Shown here in pieces: positions 36,198-49,151 of a stretch of 64,000 nucleotides of DNA (position 1 is the stretch's first letter; the number at the start of each line of letters is the position of its first letter). A program made the translations under genes and the position numbers. Below the pieces are notes generated by a model. That model worked only from the letters and a program-made list of their open reading frames with translations. It had not been told where the DNA came from and made no database searches. Origin of the DNA: Cristatella mucedo (Eukaryota > Bryozoa > Phylactolaemata > Cristatellidae). The stretch is from NCBI GenBank assembly GCA_009760855.2, contig WPIO01000006.1, positions 12,450,001 to 12,514,000 of the forward strand. The letters run 5' to 3'.

Positions 36198-38192
36198 ATG
36201 AGCAGGGGTAACGTGGGGAAGCAGCCGCCGCCGGCGCTGGCCGCCGCCCGGTCCACGGAGGGCCTGGCGTTGCGCAGCGGCTCGCCGTCGCCCGATTGTC
36301 CCGGCCCGCCAAAGGACACGATGGCCGCAACGTTAAAGAAGTCGGCGAGTCGCGACAGCTCGCCGAGCAAGTCGCGACCGCCCGACAAGAAAACTAGGCC
36401 ACCTACTCACGACGCTCCGAGAAAGCAGGTGACGCCTACCGGCTTCACACCGCACGGCTCGCCTAAGGCTAAGCGGGCCCAGCATCCGTCGCCGACCGCC
36501 GCTGCTGCCGGACCGGACAGAGACGGCGGGACCGGCCCGTCGGCGGCGTTCTCGGCCGAGGCCGCCGCCGCCGCTGGTTATAGTTCGCATGGCCGACCTT
36601 CCGAGCCGCTAGGAGACGGCAAGACGACTTCGGCGGCCGTCTCAGAGAAAAGGTCGGCGCTGAAGCTGTCGAGGGTGCTAGGCGGTCAGAGGAAGTGCGT
36701 GACTATCGCCGACACTCCGCTGCTGGTCGAAGCCGCCACTAAGGCGCCGTCGGCATCGAGTGAAGTGGCTGCGTCCATCGAGCGTGCCGGCACGGCCCCG
36801 GCAATGGCTCCGTCCAGTGCTTCGGGCAGAGCCGCTGCTGAAAGCGACGGCAGCCGCTCAGCTAACGACCGAGGCACGCTCACCTCGGAGGCGCTTCGGC
36901 ACGGCCAGGTACTTGCCGGAGTGGCCTTCGAGCCGGCCGGCGACGGTCAGGGCAGGCACTTCGACCGTCTGCCCAACGGTTTGACGTCGTCGTCTTCGGC
37001 GGTGGCGCCGACGACGATGCCTGCGGTTGGAAGAACAGCCCCTTCCGTTATGGCAAGCAACGGCATTTCTTCGTTGGCGTCCGCAGTCGACAGGCGGCTG
37101 GCAGGCCGCGACGGCAATGGCGTTGCCTGTTTGCTAGGGTCAGCGAGAGGCGGCGACTTGGGCAGCTGCGGAAACGTTGAGGTTAGCAGTGCACGCTGCA
37201 GCAGCGGCACTGCGTCAGGTCTTCCGCTGCACCAGCAGCACGTGTCGAAGCATCGCGGCTGCGTGGAGCACGACCGGCGGGCAGCTGCAAGCGAATCGCT
37301 CCGCTTCGCTCCTGCCACAGCAGTGGCCGCAGCAGTAATATCGACGGAGGAGGCCGGTAAGGAAGTCCGTGAGATCGAACTTTCCTCGGAGGAGTCGTCG
37401 CTCGACGACCGCGCCAAGCCGCCAAAGCGGAAGCCGGGCCGCGAGCAGAACGATCGGAGAGCGCGAGGCGGCGTTGGCAGTACGATCCCGCAAAATGCTT
37501 CTTCGGTTTCTGCTGCCCTTGCCGGTGGAGGAAACGGCCGCGCAGCTGATGGCGAGGCTCCCGCCTCCGCCAGAGCGGCGGCGGCGGGGCCCCGCAAAGC
37601 AGCGGGAGCCACGCACGAGCTCGCTGTCGTCGAAAAGAACGAGGGTGGCAGCAGCAGCAAAAGGGACTTCGCCAAAGCTCCGGGTGACGCGGTGGGCGCT
37701 CGCGACGGCGCCGCTGTCGCCGCCTCCTCTGGCGTGTCAGCTGCCGGCGTCGTAGTCGCCTCTGACCCGGTCGCCTCTGGCCCGGTCGTTTCCGGCGCGG
37801 TCACAGCCGTTGTTGCAGCGCCAGTCGACAAGGCGGCTTCGGTGCCTGCAAAGCGAGCCGCCCCGCGAAAATTCAACATCACCAAGGTGGAGGAGGCGGA
37901 TGTTGCCGAGGTGAAGGAAGAGACGCTGCTCGCAGTGTTCGAGCAGCTGACCGACCACGAGGCGCCGTACGGCGGTCTCGTCAACCGGGAAGGTCGTGTC
38001 CAGCACGCCAAGCCGCCGCACGACGGTGGCGAGGAGGAAGAGGAGGAGGAGGACGACGAGAAGGGCGTCAGCGTGTCGCCCGACGGTCGCTACATCAAGC
38101 TCGAGGAGGAGATTGGGCGCGGCTCCTTCAAGAACGTGTTCAAAGGACTGGACACCGAAACGGGCGTGTCGGTGGCCTGGTGCGAGCTTATG
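36198..38192 (+). CDS. WNK: WNK exon 1: N-terminal region and start of kinase domain
   Basis: This exon encodes 665 residues. The ATG at 36198 (purine at -3) is the first in frame after an in-frame TGA at 36072. The open frame extends upstream only from a GTG, so the start is well defined unless an upstream exon is spliced in. Residues 1-610 are rich in Ala, Ser, Pro and Gly with no recognisable fold, as in the poorly conserved N-termini of other WNKs. A short conserved-looking stretch (about 557-590) contains KFNI at 558-561, and seven glutamates follow at 612-618. The kinase domain begins at about 631 with [11 protein letters not shown] (Lys645 is the relocated catalytic lysine) and VAWCEL (Cys662 replaces the usual lysine). 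The exon ends with a complete Met codon at donor GTAAGA, seven bases before a long (GA)n tract. Confidence 0.92.
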
Positions 38193-38196
38193 GTAA

Positions 38197-38199
<3 letters not shown>

Positions 38200-38273
<74 letters not shown>

Positions 38274-38318
38274 CAGAGAGACAGAGACAGGCAGAGAGAG
38301 AGAGAGAGAGAGAGAGAC
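38200..38318. repeat. (GA)n tract at start of WNK intron 1
   Basis: This GA run of about 118 bp has a few GACA units. It begins seven bases after the exon 1 donor. On the transcript it is a long purine tract. Confidence 0.97.
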
Positions 38319-38341
38319 CTCCCCCTCTCCCCCTGCCCGTC

Positions 38342-38367
38342 GTTCGTGTGCGCACGCGCACACGAAC
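38342..38367. repeat. Perfect 12-bp hairpin in WNK intron 1
   Basis: GTTCGTGTGCGC and GCGCACACGAAC flank AC, just after the (GA)n tract. Confidence 0.93.
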
Positions 38368-39549
38368 TGGGGGCTGGTGGGAGACGGCATCGTGATCGTG
38401 CGTGTTTGAGAGCACTGTCGGCTGTGTGCTCGGCATCGATTGCGCATCGTGCTGCATGTCCTGAGCAGCTGTGTACGGTCGTCTGAGCGTGCAGCGACCC
38501 AGCCTCCGGTAGATGCAGAAGATAGATAGCAGCAGCATGGGCCGGCCCTTCCAACCTGCCAAGTGACTCTTCTGCTCGCTGCTGCTTGGTCCGCGTTTGC
38601 TCTGCGTAGTGTTGGGCTGGTAGAGCCTCGTGCTTGAATCCTCTGCACAGACCTTCTTTTCCCCGGCGGTCGAGGCAGCAACAGTTGCTGCAGCTACAAT
38701 AGCGCCGCCGCAGTGCATCGTGAGGAGCGGTGTGCCTTGCGGAGGGGTTTGGGCAGGCTGACAACGAGCGAATGTTTGGGCTGCCAGTGCGATTGGATAT
38801 CGATGCCCTTATTTTCTCTCCAGAAAGATCTCAGCCTCTCTGGGTGGCCGTTGCGTGTAAGCTCCGCAAGCCGTCGCTCTGCTTATCTGCTCAATGAAGA
38901 TAGAGGGAATTCGGTGACTGCTTCACAGGCATTCTTCCAGGTGGGGCGCCGGGAAGGTGTTGCCTAGTGCCTTGGCAAAAAATGCCAAATCAACATTTTC
39001 ATTCTCTCGAGTCGACTCATCATCGACCCTGAGCTTCCTGCTCACCTATTGTCTTTCAAGAGACCTACTCCGGGCACGTGCAGTACTCTGCAGCTGAGCT
39101 CCTAGGTGGCGCTGCCCGAGCTTGCTTGCATGCATGCACTCACGCACGCTAGTATCACTGTCTGTGTCTGCAGAAAGCCGCCTCGGCAGAGCTCGAACGT
39201 GACCGCCACGACGAAGTCATGCTGCCATGCCACGAGCCTGGCCCGGCAGGCGTCCTCGCACCTTGCGCCACTGCCTTAAGTCATGTGAACTGCATTCCGG
39301 CGACTTTGTCTCCTGCCGACTAGCTCTCTCTCTCTCTCTGTCTCCTGCCGGTTTGCGGCTTTCTCGGTGTTAGCTGTCAGCTGCATTGTAAATCTCCTCT
39401 TGTTCAAGGCCACACTCGCTCACATGCTTCGCCGACACGGGCCACTTCGGCACGATTGCAAGCGATTTGGGACTGGAGCGATCCGGTGGCTCGTGATGCT
39501 GCAGGGAGGGGTGTGGTGTTGTGGTGAGGGGTGCTAGGAGGCAGCGGCA

Positions 39550-39614
39550 CTCCCACTGCCACGCAGGGCATTGTAAGCTTACTCCCACTGCCAAGCAGGG
39601 CATTGTAGGCTAGC
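39550..39614. repeat. 32-bp tandem duplication in WNK intron 1
   Basis: ACTCCCACTGCCACGCAGGG and ACTCCCACTGCCAAGCAGGG start two adjacent copies that differ at only a few sites. A similar 25-bp duplication (GAAGCAGCCACACACCTGCT) is at 52680-52730. Confidence 0.85.
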
Positions 39615-40684
39615 ACAAGCAGCAATGTGTCATCATTAATCGCCCACATCGAAGGGCTGGTGCCGAGAGTGTAGTGGCATGGCCCGAGTTTATTACTATT
39701 TAATATTTACCTTGTGTTTCGATTGCATCGATGGTGCCTTCAAGATCGACGGTGGCTTGCCAGTTCGATTCTGACCGAGAGGCGGCAAATTGCACGGGTG
39801 ACAGCAACGAATCTGCAGTTGAGGGCAGAAGCCCGTGGAAGACTTGCACGGGTGGCTGGGCAGTGTGGCGCTGGTTGCCACCGGTTGCTCTGCCGATCCC
39901 TTAGGGCCACAGCCTGCGCCCGCATTGAGCAGCTGGCCTACAGCTCTGCTGTACGATAGCCACCATCCTGGCCTGGTGCCTGTGCCGATCAGTCGTGTCG
40001 TATCGGAAGGGAGGAGATCTCTTGACACATTAATTATAATGTGGCTCTTCCTCTGGATTATGTCAGCCGGGACGACGTCCGTGAACAGCTTTCAGGAGTC
40101 AGTTATCTGCCGACGCCGAAAACTCTCACGTTGCATCTGTCCTTTCGGATTGCTGCTTGTCATGCATGGCATGGCCCAGCCCTGTAGGCAGATTTTTACC
40201 CTCAATTTTATATGTAGGGAGCAGCACCCGCAAGATTTTCATGTAGGAGGGGGCAAGAACCTCAATTAGTGAAAATTTATGGTGCAAAGTCATAGCATTT
40301 GTTCGACTCGAATTCGGCAGTGGCTCATCGAATGGAATTAGGACACAGTCTTGTCGATCGTGGCCGTAGGAGTAGGGGGCGGATCAGGTCGTTGCCCTGC
40401 TGTATGGGGGGGGGGTGTGTGGAGGCAAATGCCTCTGTCCCTCCCCTGGCTGGATGGATCGGTCTAATGTAGGTGGGGGCTCACTAGCAAATTGGGCCCT
40501 CCTGCGTGCCTTCGGTTAGTCGTGTCATGTTTCTGCTGTTAGTTGCTCAGGATTATGATGTCGGACCATCTTCTGATCATTTATGGTTGAGGAATGTAGA
40601 CTACATGAGATGTCAATAGTTCGTATGAGTGCCTGTAATTTCCAGCGAATTCCTCCTCCACCTCCTCCGGTTTCTCCTCCACTT

Positions 40685-40790
40685 CATGCTTCCTTTGCAG
40701 CATATTTTCAAGTGCCCTAGAAAGAGATTTAGACCTTTCCGGGTGCCGTATAGTTATTGTCATTATTATTGCTATTATTAGTAGTATTTG
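40685..40790 (+). mobile_element. Decayed LINE 3' tail in WNK intron 1
   Basis: TGCTTCCTTTGCAGCATATT and CCCTAGAAAGAGATTTAGAC, followed by an imperfect ATT run, match the family tail. Confidence 0.65.
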
Positions 40791-42102
40791 TGCTACAGCT
40801 GGCTGTTGCTGCTGCTGTATCTGGCACAGTGGACTTACTGGTCATCTAGCTGCCACTGAGTTGGGCCGGTGGGCCTCAGAGATTGCCATGAGGTCAGCCA
40901 GCTTAGTGAAGTCTGCACAAGCCTCAGGCTGTCGATATTGCTCTGTTACCCAATCATCCCCCACCCGAGATGCAAAGTTGGCCATTCGTGGCTGGCTGTT
41001 CGCCAGATCTGTTTCGATAGCCTGCTGCTGCTGCTGCTGCTAGTGTGCCTTGCTCCCGGTACAAGGCTGTTCGGTGTCGGCTTCGCGTGCCTCGGCGCTG
41101 CCTGCGTGGTGGTCTAGTAGACCTGTCACTCCACACCCGAGTTAAAGTGCTACAAGCTGAGGAAATGCTGCCTGACAGTCAAAATGGCATTGACTCTAGT
41201 GTGCGACTTGCAGTAGCCGCCTGCGCCTGCTCTCAGTGCTGTGCATCGTGGGTACTGGGGGTGTGTGGGGTGGGAGTCCTGTGGCCCAAGCTCTCCAGCA
41301 AGCAGGGTGCCAAGCTGGGTGCTGCTGCCTACCGGAAGCCAAACGACCAGCCTCTTTGGCTTGTGTGGATGGTGAGTGAGGAATTTGACCTTAGAAGGAA
41401 GGACGTGCTCTTACCCAGCAACAGATGGTTTGTTGCACAAGGAATGCATGTGGCTGCCTGTTGTGTGCTGCTAGATTTGTGCTTGCTCGCTCGGACTACC
41501 AGGAAATGCAATGTGCAATTGCCCCTGCTGCTCTGCTCTACAAGGCCCCTACTCGGCAGCAGCCACTCTGCTCGATGGCTGGTGCCTACCTTGTCAAGGC
41601 ATTCTTTCAGAGCAGCGCTGTGAATGGACTGAAAGCAAGACTGTGTGTGTGTGTGTGGGTGTGTGCTTGCCTTGTGTGTAATGAGTGGAGCTTGCTTGTG
41701 CTCCAGTACACATGCCTCTCCCCCTCCTCCTGTGTGTGCTTCAGCTTGCATGCTCCAGAGCTGTATGCGTGCGTGTGAAGAATGCACATGCACGGGTACG
41801 TGCCCGCACATTCATTAGGTCTGGCTGAGGCGGAAGCACGCACACACACCACGCTGCTGTGTGCGTCTGCACGTGTGTTCGAGGCGAGACTGCTGCGAAG
41901 CCTGACCACAGCAGCAGCAGCCCTTCCCTGGCTTTCTGACTCCCTGATTCGAGGCAGTGCAGCGCCTCATAGCTAGTGCTTTCGGGTCCCCTCTCTGTCG
42001 CCGCCGTATCAGCTTGCGCTCTCTCACCACTTTGCTGCCTCACTGTCGTCTTGACCCCGCACATGCCGACGACCCGCTCGCCCCTTGACCTGTGCCCTCC
42101 AG

Positions 42103-42278
42103 GATCGAAAGTGGAGCCGAACCGAGAGGCAGCGCTTCAAGGAAGAGGCCGAGATGTTGAAAGGCCTGCAGCATCCCAACATTGTGAGGTTCTACGATTC
42201 GTGGGAGTATGTCAGCAACAAGGGGCGAAAGATCATCGTCCTAGTGACCGAGCTCATGACGTCCGGAACCTTGAAGTC
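42103..42278 (+). CDS. WNK: WNK exon 2: kinase N-lobe (helix C to hinge)
   Basis: The 176-nt exon follows acceptor CCCTCCAG and ends at donor GTGAGT with a split Ser codon (two bases left). It encodes residues 666-724, including RFKEEAEML (Glu680 is the helix C glutamate that pairs with Lys645), [14 protein letters not shown] and [14 protein letters not shown] (hinge). The match to known WNKs is near continuous. The exon is not a multiple of three, so skipping it would shift the frame and remove part of the N-lobe. It is bracketed by a (GA)n tract in intron 1 and a (CT)n block in intron 2. Confidence 0.95.
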
Positions 42279-42422
42279 GTGAGTAGTCCGGTTGCGCAGC
42301 AGCGGTGCAGTGCTGCTGCGCACCCCACCCAGCTCCCTGCTGACGGCTCACTGCACTCGGTCGCCGAGCGCCGGAGCTGAAGCTCCGCCGCTGTCGTAAT
42401 CACCACACATCGTCTGCCGCCA

Positions 42423-42954
<532 letters not shown>

Positions 42955-43984
42955 GATGGCAGCAGGGGTTAGGGCATTTACTAGCCACCATGGAACGAGT
43001 GGAGCCCAGAGTCGGCTGCTGCTGCAGTAGAGTGCACCTTTCTGCCTGTGCGGCATTAGTGTGTCGGACGTGCCACCAATCATCAGCAGGATCTCTCCCC
43101 CCCCTCCGAAACTGGTACCCCGGAGCTGTGCACGCACCACTTGCTGGCATGCTGCTCGTGTGGTTTCTCGGTAGTTGAAGCTCGCGACTGTCTCTCCTCC
43201 AAGTGCATCCGGAAATGCTGGTAGCCAATTTGGAATGCCCCGAAGGTGCAGTTTAGTACCCGTCCGGACCGCACGTTTGCATCCTTATAGCGATCTCCTT
43301 CCTTCTGCGATCTCAGCATTCGCTGGCCTCTCTCGTCGGGAGCCAGCTGTGATCGACATACGTGGCGAGCCTGCTGCCAGTGGCATCCCGTGGTGTGTGC
43401 AAATTATCCCCAGAGTGCAGCGTCCGCCGATGCTCACGCGCGAGAGATGCTCGAGCAAAGAGCCCTCATCGAGGGAGCTTACCCTCCCTTCCAGCTTGCG
43501 GAAAGATTTGAGAGGCAGCGATTTGATTTAGTGTTCGTGAGCATTGTGTCATCCTAGCTTTGATCGTGCTTTTTGTAGGCTGTCTCTTTCAGCCTCGTCA
43601 CCTTAGCCTGTGCGTTGCCACGGTGAGGGAGCACTAATATTAATATATCGATCGTTGGTCGGCCATGGCTTCTGACTGACATGCTGTCCGGATCCTGCTG
43701 AGCAATGCAGTCAAGTGTGCTACCGATAGTGTGACTGCACTTTTCCTTTGAGCAAGCACTGCGCTGGTACATTCTTCCATAAAGCAACTGCGACTTTACT
43801 AACCCACTGCCGATTTCGGTGCTGGGTGTCGGGAAGTCGTTGGCTGGGGGCCGTGGAGGACTGACATGCTTCATGTCAAGGTCATGCGTGGAATTCTCAT
43901 CAGCAAGCCGCCCTGCAAAAGTGCCACTCGTCTTAGATGCAGCGCTAACCGTGCGTGGCCGCCTACTTTCTGCCACAGAATATT

Positions 43985-44225
43985 GGAAAGCTTAGGCAGG
44001 GGTGCCGCATCCAATTCGGTCCATGCATTCGTGAAACTCCTTCTCGACTCCTGTAGCTCACTACTTGCAAGTCTTCCGGCCTATGCAATATGGCTCGTAT
44101 AGTTGGTGCAAAGCTCTGCAGTTAGAATTGTGTGTTGTGAACCTAGCAGCTGCTACACTTCATCACTTCTCACTAACCTGGCTCTGGCTCTTTATCGAAC
44201 AGCACACCGACTTCGAAGTTTTGCC
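43985..44225 (+). mobile_element. LINE RT fragment in WNK intron 2
   Basis: It is a short decayed remnant equivalent to the SVHAF.TSRLDFCNSLL to HITPLLADLHW region of the LINE RT, in the same sense as WNK. Confidence 0.7.
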
Positions 44226-44555
44226 ACTCCCCCCCCCCACTCGTGTTGTGGCAGCAGCAGGCTGATCGGGCTGTTTAGGGGAAGAACTTCCCAGAGTCGC
44301 GGGCTGTCGCGGCAGCATGGCTGAGTGCCTTGTCGGCAACGGCAGTGTAGTGAGCATGACTGTGGGTCACCCTCCACACATCAGTGCAGGCAGCTGGAGA
44401 GAGTGAATTCCATTGTCGGGCAGATTAGCTGGATGAGAGGCTTAAGTGGGTGATGCCCCTGCTCGGCTGGGCTATCGCCAAGGCTTGCCTGGTATGCCGT
44501 TTGCCGTTACCAGGATCCCACATTACAGGATTCCTGCACTTGTTTTCTCCCTTCC

Positions 44556-44704
<149 letters not shown>

Positions 44705-44914
44705 CTCACTCTTCCACTCACTCTCTCTCTTCCACTCACCCACTCACTCTCGATCTCTCTCCTTCCAATCCACCGGTGTCGTTAAGCCCACGCATGGGAT
44801 GGCACCATAACCTTTGCTTCATCCACGGTTATTCATTCTGTTGCCCTCAGTTTGCAGACGCCCAGCATTATTCACTGGCTCCCTGTTCTCATACGAGTCT
44901 GGGGGTGGTCCACT

Positions 44915-45175
44915 ATTATTAATAATAATAATTCACTTGATAAAGCGCCCTCAGAGAACTTAATCTCTCTCTAGGCACTTTACATTTGCTGTAAAGTGAA
45001 ATGCAATTGAATGGTAAGTAAAATCATGCTTGAAAAAAACAAATGAAATGAATAATATGGTTAGGGGTGACATGCACAGGGTCAGCATGCAAATGTGGTT
45101 AGTGGCAGCATGCACAGTGTCAGCACGCATAAGCACATCAAGGACAAACCACAGGGACCCACTAGATGCTGTCGC
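44915..45175 (-). mobile_element. LINE 3' tail in WNK intron 2
   Basis: This 3' UTR fragment of the main LINE family has its (ATT)n tail on the plus-strand left side. It is antisense to WNK and ends about 250 bp before the exon 3 acceptor. Confidence 0.85.
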
Positions 45176-45422
45176 TTGCTAAGCTCCTCTGGACTTGGAG
45201 AGTTCCACGTTTTGGTTGCACCTTCAATGCCCTTGGATCCTGTGTTGGTGCTGATTTGCCTGTCTATTGAGGAGAAGGGGTGGGCATTTCGTTCGTTGGC
45301 ATTGCAATTTGCTGGATGCTGCGTCTTTTGCTTGTCAGCCGAAGTTTTTCTGTGGCTCTACATCAGCGATTGCCCCCCCTCCCCCCATGAGACTAGGCTA
45401 GCTTGGCCCGTCGTCGTTGCAG

Positions 45423-45643
45423 GTACATACGTCGGTTCAAGAAGATCAACGTCAAAGTGCTTGCCAATTGGTGCCGCCAAATTCTGAAAGGCCTGTACTT
45501 CCTGCACACTCGCACGCCACCTGTCATCCATCGAGATCTGAAGTGCGACAACATTTTCGTCACTGGCACCACTGGCGTGGTCAAGATCGGTGACCTCGGA
45601 CTCGCGACCTTGAAGAATAAGTCTTTTGCAAAAAGCGTTATAG
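45423..45643 (+). CDS. WNK: WNK exon 3: catalytic loop and activation segment
   Basis: The exon follows acceptor GTTGCAG, and its first base completes the split Ser724. It encodes residues 725-797 plus one base of Gly798. Motifs in order: [20 protein letters not shown], then HRDLKCDN (catalytic Asp762), then [14 protein letters not shown], then AKSVI. DLGL (781-784) replaces the usual DFG, and Leu782 and Leu784 correspond to the two leucines that bind chloride in WNK1. Ser791 and Ser795 align with the WNK1 activation-loop serines 378 and 382. The donor is GTAGCC, weaker than consensus. A LINE tail on the opposite strand lies about 250 bp upstream of the acceptor. Confidence 0.96.
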
Positions 45644-45787
45644 GTAGCCCGTCTTTGAGCTTCGTTCGCCTCGTTCGTCCTCGTTCGGCTCGCTGTGGAT
45701 GAATGCTGAAACGTGAACGGGTGTCTCGTGTCGTGCACCTCTGTGTTGGACCTGTGCACTTGCTTCGGCATTCTCTCCTCGATTCAG

Positions 45788-45945
45788 GGACTCCCGAATT
45801 CATGGCACCGGAAATGTATGACGAGCATTACAACGAGTCGGTCGACGTGTATGCTTTCGGCATGTGCATGCTGGAGATGGCCACGTCCGAATATCCCTAC
45901 CGGGAATGCACCAACGCTGCACAGATATTTCGTAAAGTGACCAGC
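45788..45945 (+). CDS. WNK: WNK exon 4: kinase C-lobe
   Basis: The exon follows a short 144-nt intron (acceptor GATTCAG) and ends at donor GTGAGT in phase 0. It encodes residues 798-850: [18 protein letters not shown], then [20 protein letters not shown], then AQIFRKVTS. The APE motif and helix F aspartate region are intact, and the sequence is almost identical in pattern to animal WNKs. Confidence 0.96.
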
Positions 45946-47296
45946 GTGAGTGCACCCTCCGTTGTCGATGACTTGGTTGGGCATCTGTATGCTGACATTC
46001 TCTGCAACTTGTCAGCCTTCTTGGATTGTGTCTGCTGTGCTGCTGCCACCTGCTGCGGCGCATTGCAGAGACAGTGCCTGCGACCTAGCCGGGCTTCTTC
46101 ACAGTCATTTTCTCAGGTTACTACATCTCTGAGCTGAGCGATCCCATTATCATGCTGTAACCGACTACTTTGCATGACACCCACTCTTATCATGCTCCTG
46201 CTAGTGCAGGGATCAGGGTTCAGGATGAATGCAAGGTCAAGAGATGTCACGAGAGTTCGAAAGATCTGCTGACGATAGCCTCCGTTTAACTTGGGCAAAA
46301 AAGCTGGCCGACAGAGAGCGTGATTTGACGGGTTGCGCACGAGCCAATCATGCCAACGAGTAGATCCAAAGGCGAGAAGAATTTAAATTCTCGTAGCTTT
46401 ATCTGTGCCTATTGCCACCGAACTTGTTTGATCACGGACTGGTCCGCTGGCTGGCTGGCTGGCTGATCGTGTGCAGGAGCATCAAAGGAGGATCTGCATC
46501 TTTAAAAGATGCCGAGTTGGTTCAGCTCAAGAGTGATCCAATGCTGGCGCCCTCCTCGCCACCCAGCGCCAGCTGATCGCCTCACATCGGCAGCTAGGAT
46601 TTGCACGTGGACGACAGCAGTAAAAGACCGATATTCTTTGACTGTTTGCAGATTTCTTTTCTTTGGTTTGGGCCTCCGGGGGCGACTGATCGGGTGCCTG
46701 CCGTGTAGCGTAGTGACTTGCAGAGATGTACCGAAAGAGACTAAAGCCCAATGTGCCCGGGCATGCCCCTGCCCCTCAGCTGCCGTGTATGGCTCTCAGC
46801 CGCCCGGGCAGTCTGCTCCTTTCAGCTGCCCTGTGCAAGTATCCTTCGGCATTTCGACACGCATCTGAAGAACTTCTTTATTAGCTGCCCTGTGCAAGGT
46901 TTGGCCCCCACTCCTTGGCTTAATCCTGGGCACCCTTGTGGTAGCTTGCTGTCTTTTTTGCCTTCCCCAAACCTCTTCCTGCCGTTTCTTTTCAACTGCC
47001 AGCAAAAGTGTCCGTGAAGGTGAAAGTGTTTACCGACACTCTAAGTGTGTCCTTGGACACAGTGCCCGCAGGGAAGGATGTGGTGAACTGCAGGCTTTCA
47101 CTCGATCTGTGTCGGCAGTGCTCCTTGCGTCTGCATGCATCGGGGGGGGGGGGGGGGGGGGCTTTACCCGGAGGCGGCAACGCTCTGTGAGATGTGGATG
47201 GGCAAGGTGTGTCGAGCACCAAGGTCGCCAACTCTCGCGAATCCGGCTGCCGGCCTGCGGCTGCATTTTGCACGGGAACTCTCGCTGCCTTTGTAG

Positions 47297-47385
47297 GGAA
47301 TAAAACCCGAAAGTTTCGAGCGCGTGGAAAAACCGGAAATACGGTTCATCATAGAACAATGCATCCAGCTTCAGACCGCCGACCG
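47297..47385 (+). CDS. WNK: WNK exon 5: end of kinase domain
   Basis: This 89-nt exon encodes residues 851-880 (GIKPESFERVEKPEIR, then FIIEQCIQLQTADR). It is the expected C-lobe segment after the VTS of exon 4. It is in phase 0 at acceptor CTTTGTAG and leaves two bases of an Arg codon at donor GTAGGT. I found it by translating the region directly rather than from a long open frame, because it is too short to stand out. The next intron is only 153 nt. Confidence 0.93.
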
Positions 47386-47538
47386 GTAGGTGCTGCTTCT
47401 GCTGCTGCTACTGTGGCGTTTGGTGCAGCCTGCGCTGCTTTCATCTGCCGACGGCGCGCCGACGCCTGAGCAGACGAAGAATCGTCCGGGCTGGATGCAC
47501 CGAGGGGGCGAGGCACGGCTTCCGCTTCCGTTGCACAG

Positions 47539-47755
47539 GCCGACCGTCAAGGAGCTGCTCGAGCGAAGCTTCTTTGCCGAGGAGCAGCCGCTGAAAGTTG
47601 AGGCGATCAATTTCGACGACCTTAACTCCGACGTAATACTGCTGCGGCTGAAATTCGATGCCAAAAAGAGACGCGACAAGCACAAAGAAAACGAAGCCAT
47701 TCAGTTCGAGTACTACTTGCAAAAGGACAACGCAGAGAACCTGACGGAAGAGATG
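47539..47755 (+). CDS. WNK: WNK exon 6: last kinase helix and PF2-like/CCT1 domain
   Basis: The exon follows acceptor GTTGCACAG, completes Arg880, and ends in phase 0 at donor GTGCGT. It encodes RPTVKELLERSFF (kinase C-terminal helix), then most of the first PF2-like domain, recognisable from the strand pattern around INFDDLNSDVILLRLKFD and the run DKHKENEAIQFEYYL to residue 952. In other WNKs this autoregulatory domain follows the kinase directly and shares the OSR1/SPAK C-terminal fold that binds RFx[V/I] peptides. Confidence 0.94.
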
Positions 47756-48254
47756 GTGCGTCTCTTTGCACGGCTCCTCTTTCAGCCCACCCAGTGAGGC
47801 GGCGGTCCCTTTTTTCCCGCCGAGCTGATATTTTCACGCTGGCTTTTTTGGAAATTTTCTCGTTCGATCAGGCATTCGTTGCGCTAGCAGTGGCTGTCGT
47901 TAGCCGGTTCCTTCGGGTATGGTCCTCAGCCAGATCCGGCTGACGTTTAGCGCCTACTTTTTGTATGCAAAAAAGCCATCGTTGGCGTCTGTCCGTCTCG
48001 GGACACGATCCAGTTTTTGCCAGCCATTCCTGAGGCAAAACGAAGTCAAGTGGTAGCCCCCTTCCTAATGTAACGAAATCCCTACCGTTACTGTTTCCGG
48101 CGTCCCAGATTCGGTCAAGTTGGATGTTGTCGGCCAGCCTTCCTTTTTTAAGTGCTCCCGACTAGCCTGCATTCATTCTAACCAAAGTAGTGAGTATTCT
48201 CATCAAATATGTGCTCTTGCAAAGTGAGTGTTCTCAGAAAAGCGTGTTTTCACA

Positions 48255-48653
<399 letters not shown>

Positions 48654-49008
48654 GCCATGTAGTTCTCTATGCGCAGTTAAAGCCTGCGTGACTCTCGGCG
48701 CACATGTCAGTAGAATAGAAGTAGCAGTGTTAGACAGCTGGAAAGGAAGTGCAAGAGTCGACAACAGGAATGCAGAGACATCGCGCCATAATGCAAGGAT
48801 TATATGGAGGTGGGCTACACGATCGCCTTCTTTTGCCAACTATCTTCGATTGTTGAAAGCACGAGTATCAGTGTTGTCACTTGAGGAGGAGGAGGAGGGC
48901 ACGACGTGGCTGCAACTGCTCCACGCCGCTCGGCTGGTTCGGAGGCATTTGAGTAAGCTTGTTGGGGTGTGGTGGAGAGTGCGTGTGCGGCCATCTGGTT
49001 TTAAGTAA

Positions 49009-49151
49009 GCTGCATGCAGGTCACTTGACAAAGCATGGCCGTAATGCTTGAGCCGAAAAACCGCCCCCCCCCCCGGCCACAGCAAGCGCAGTTGGTCAGA
49101 CAATGGAACGCGCCTCCGAGCGCTTCAGGTAGCTGAGGCTGGTTGGGAGCC
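49009..49151 (-). repeat. Inverted repeat, left arm (WNK intron 6)
   Basis: It is the reverse complement of 50824-50963 over about 140 bp with few differences. Shared blocks include GCTGCATGCAGGTCAC, AATGCTTGAGCCGAAAAACC, GGTCAGACAATGGAACGCGC and AGCTGAGGCTGGTTGGGAGC (left-arm strand). It contains no coding sequence. Confidence 0.93.

Noticed and set aside
36947-38011. Long minus-strand frame (354 codons) opposite WNK exon 1
   Set aside because: It is a compositional shadow of GC-rich exon 1; it has no family match, and the plus strand is clearly coding.
46476-46570. Possible exon reading SIKGGSASLKDAELVQLKSD between exons 4 and 5
   Set aside because: Its phase cannot join exon 4 at the available acceptor, and the true continuation (GIKPESFERVEKPEIR) is found at 47297.
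47008-47190. Frame starting MSVKVKVFTDTLSVSLDT in intron 4
   Set aside because: It does not match the WNK segment expected here, runs into a poly-G tract, and has no paired splice sites.
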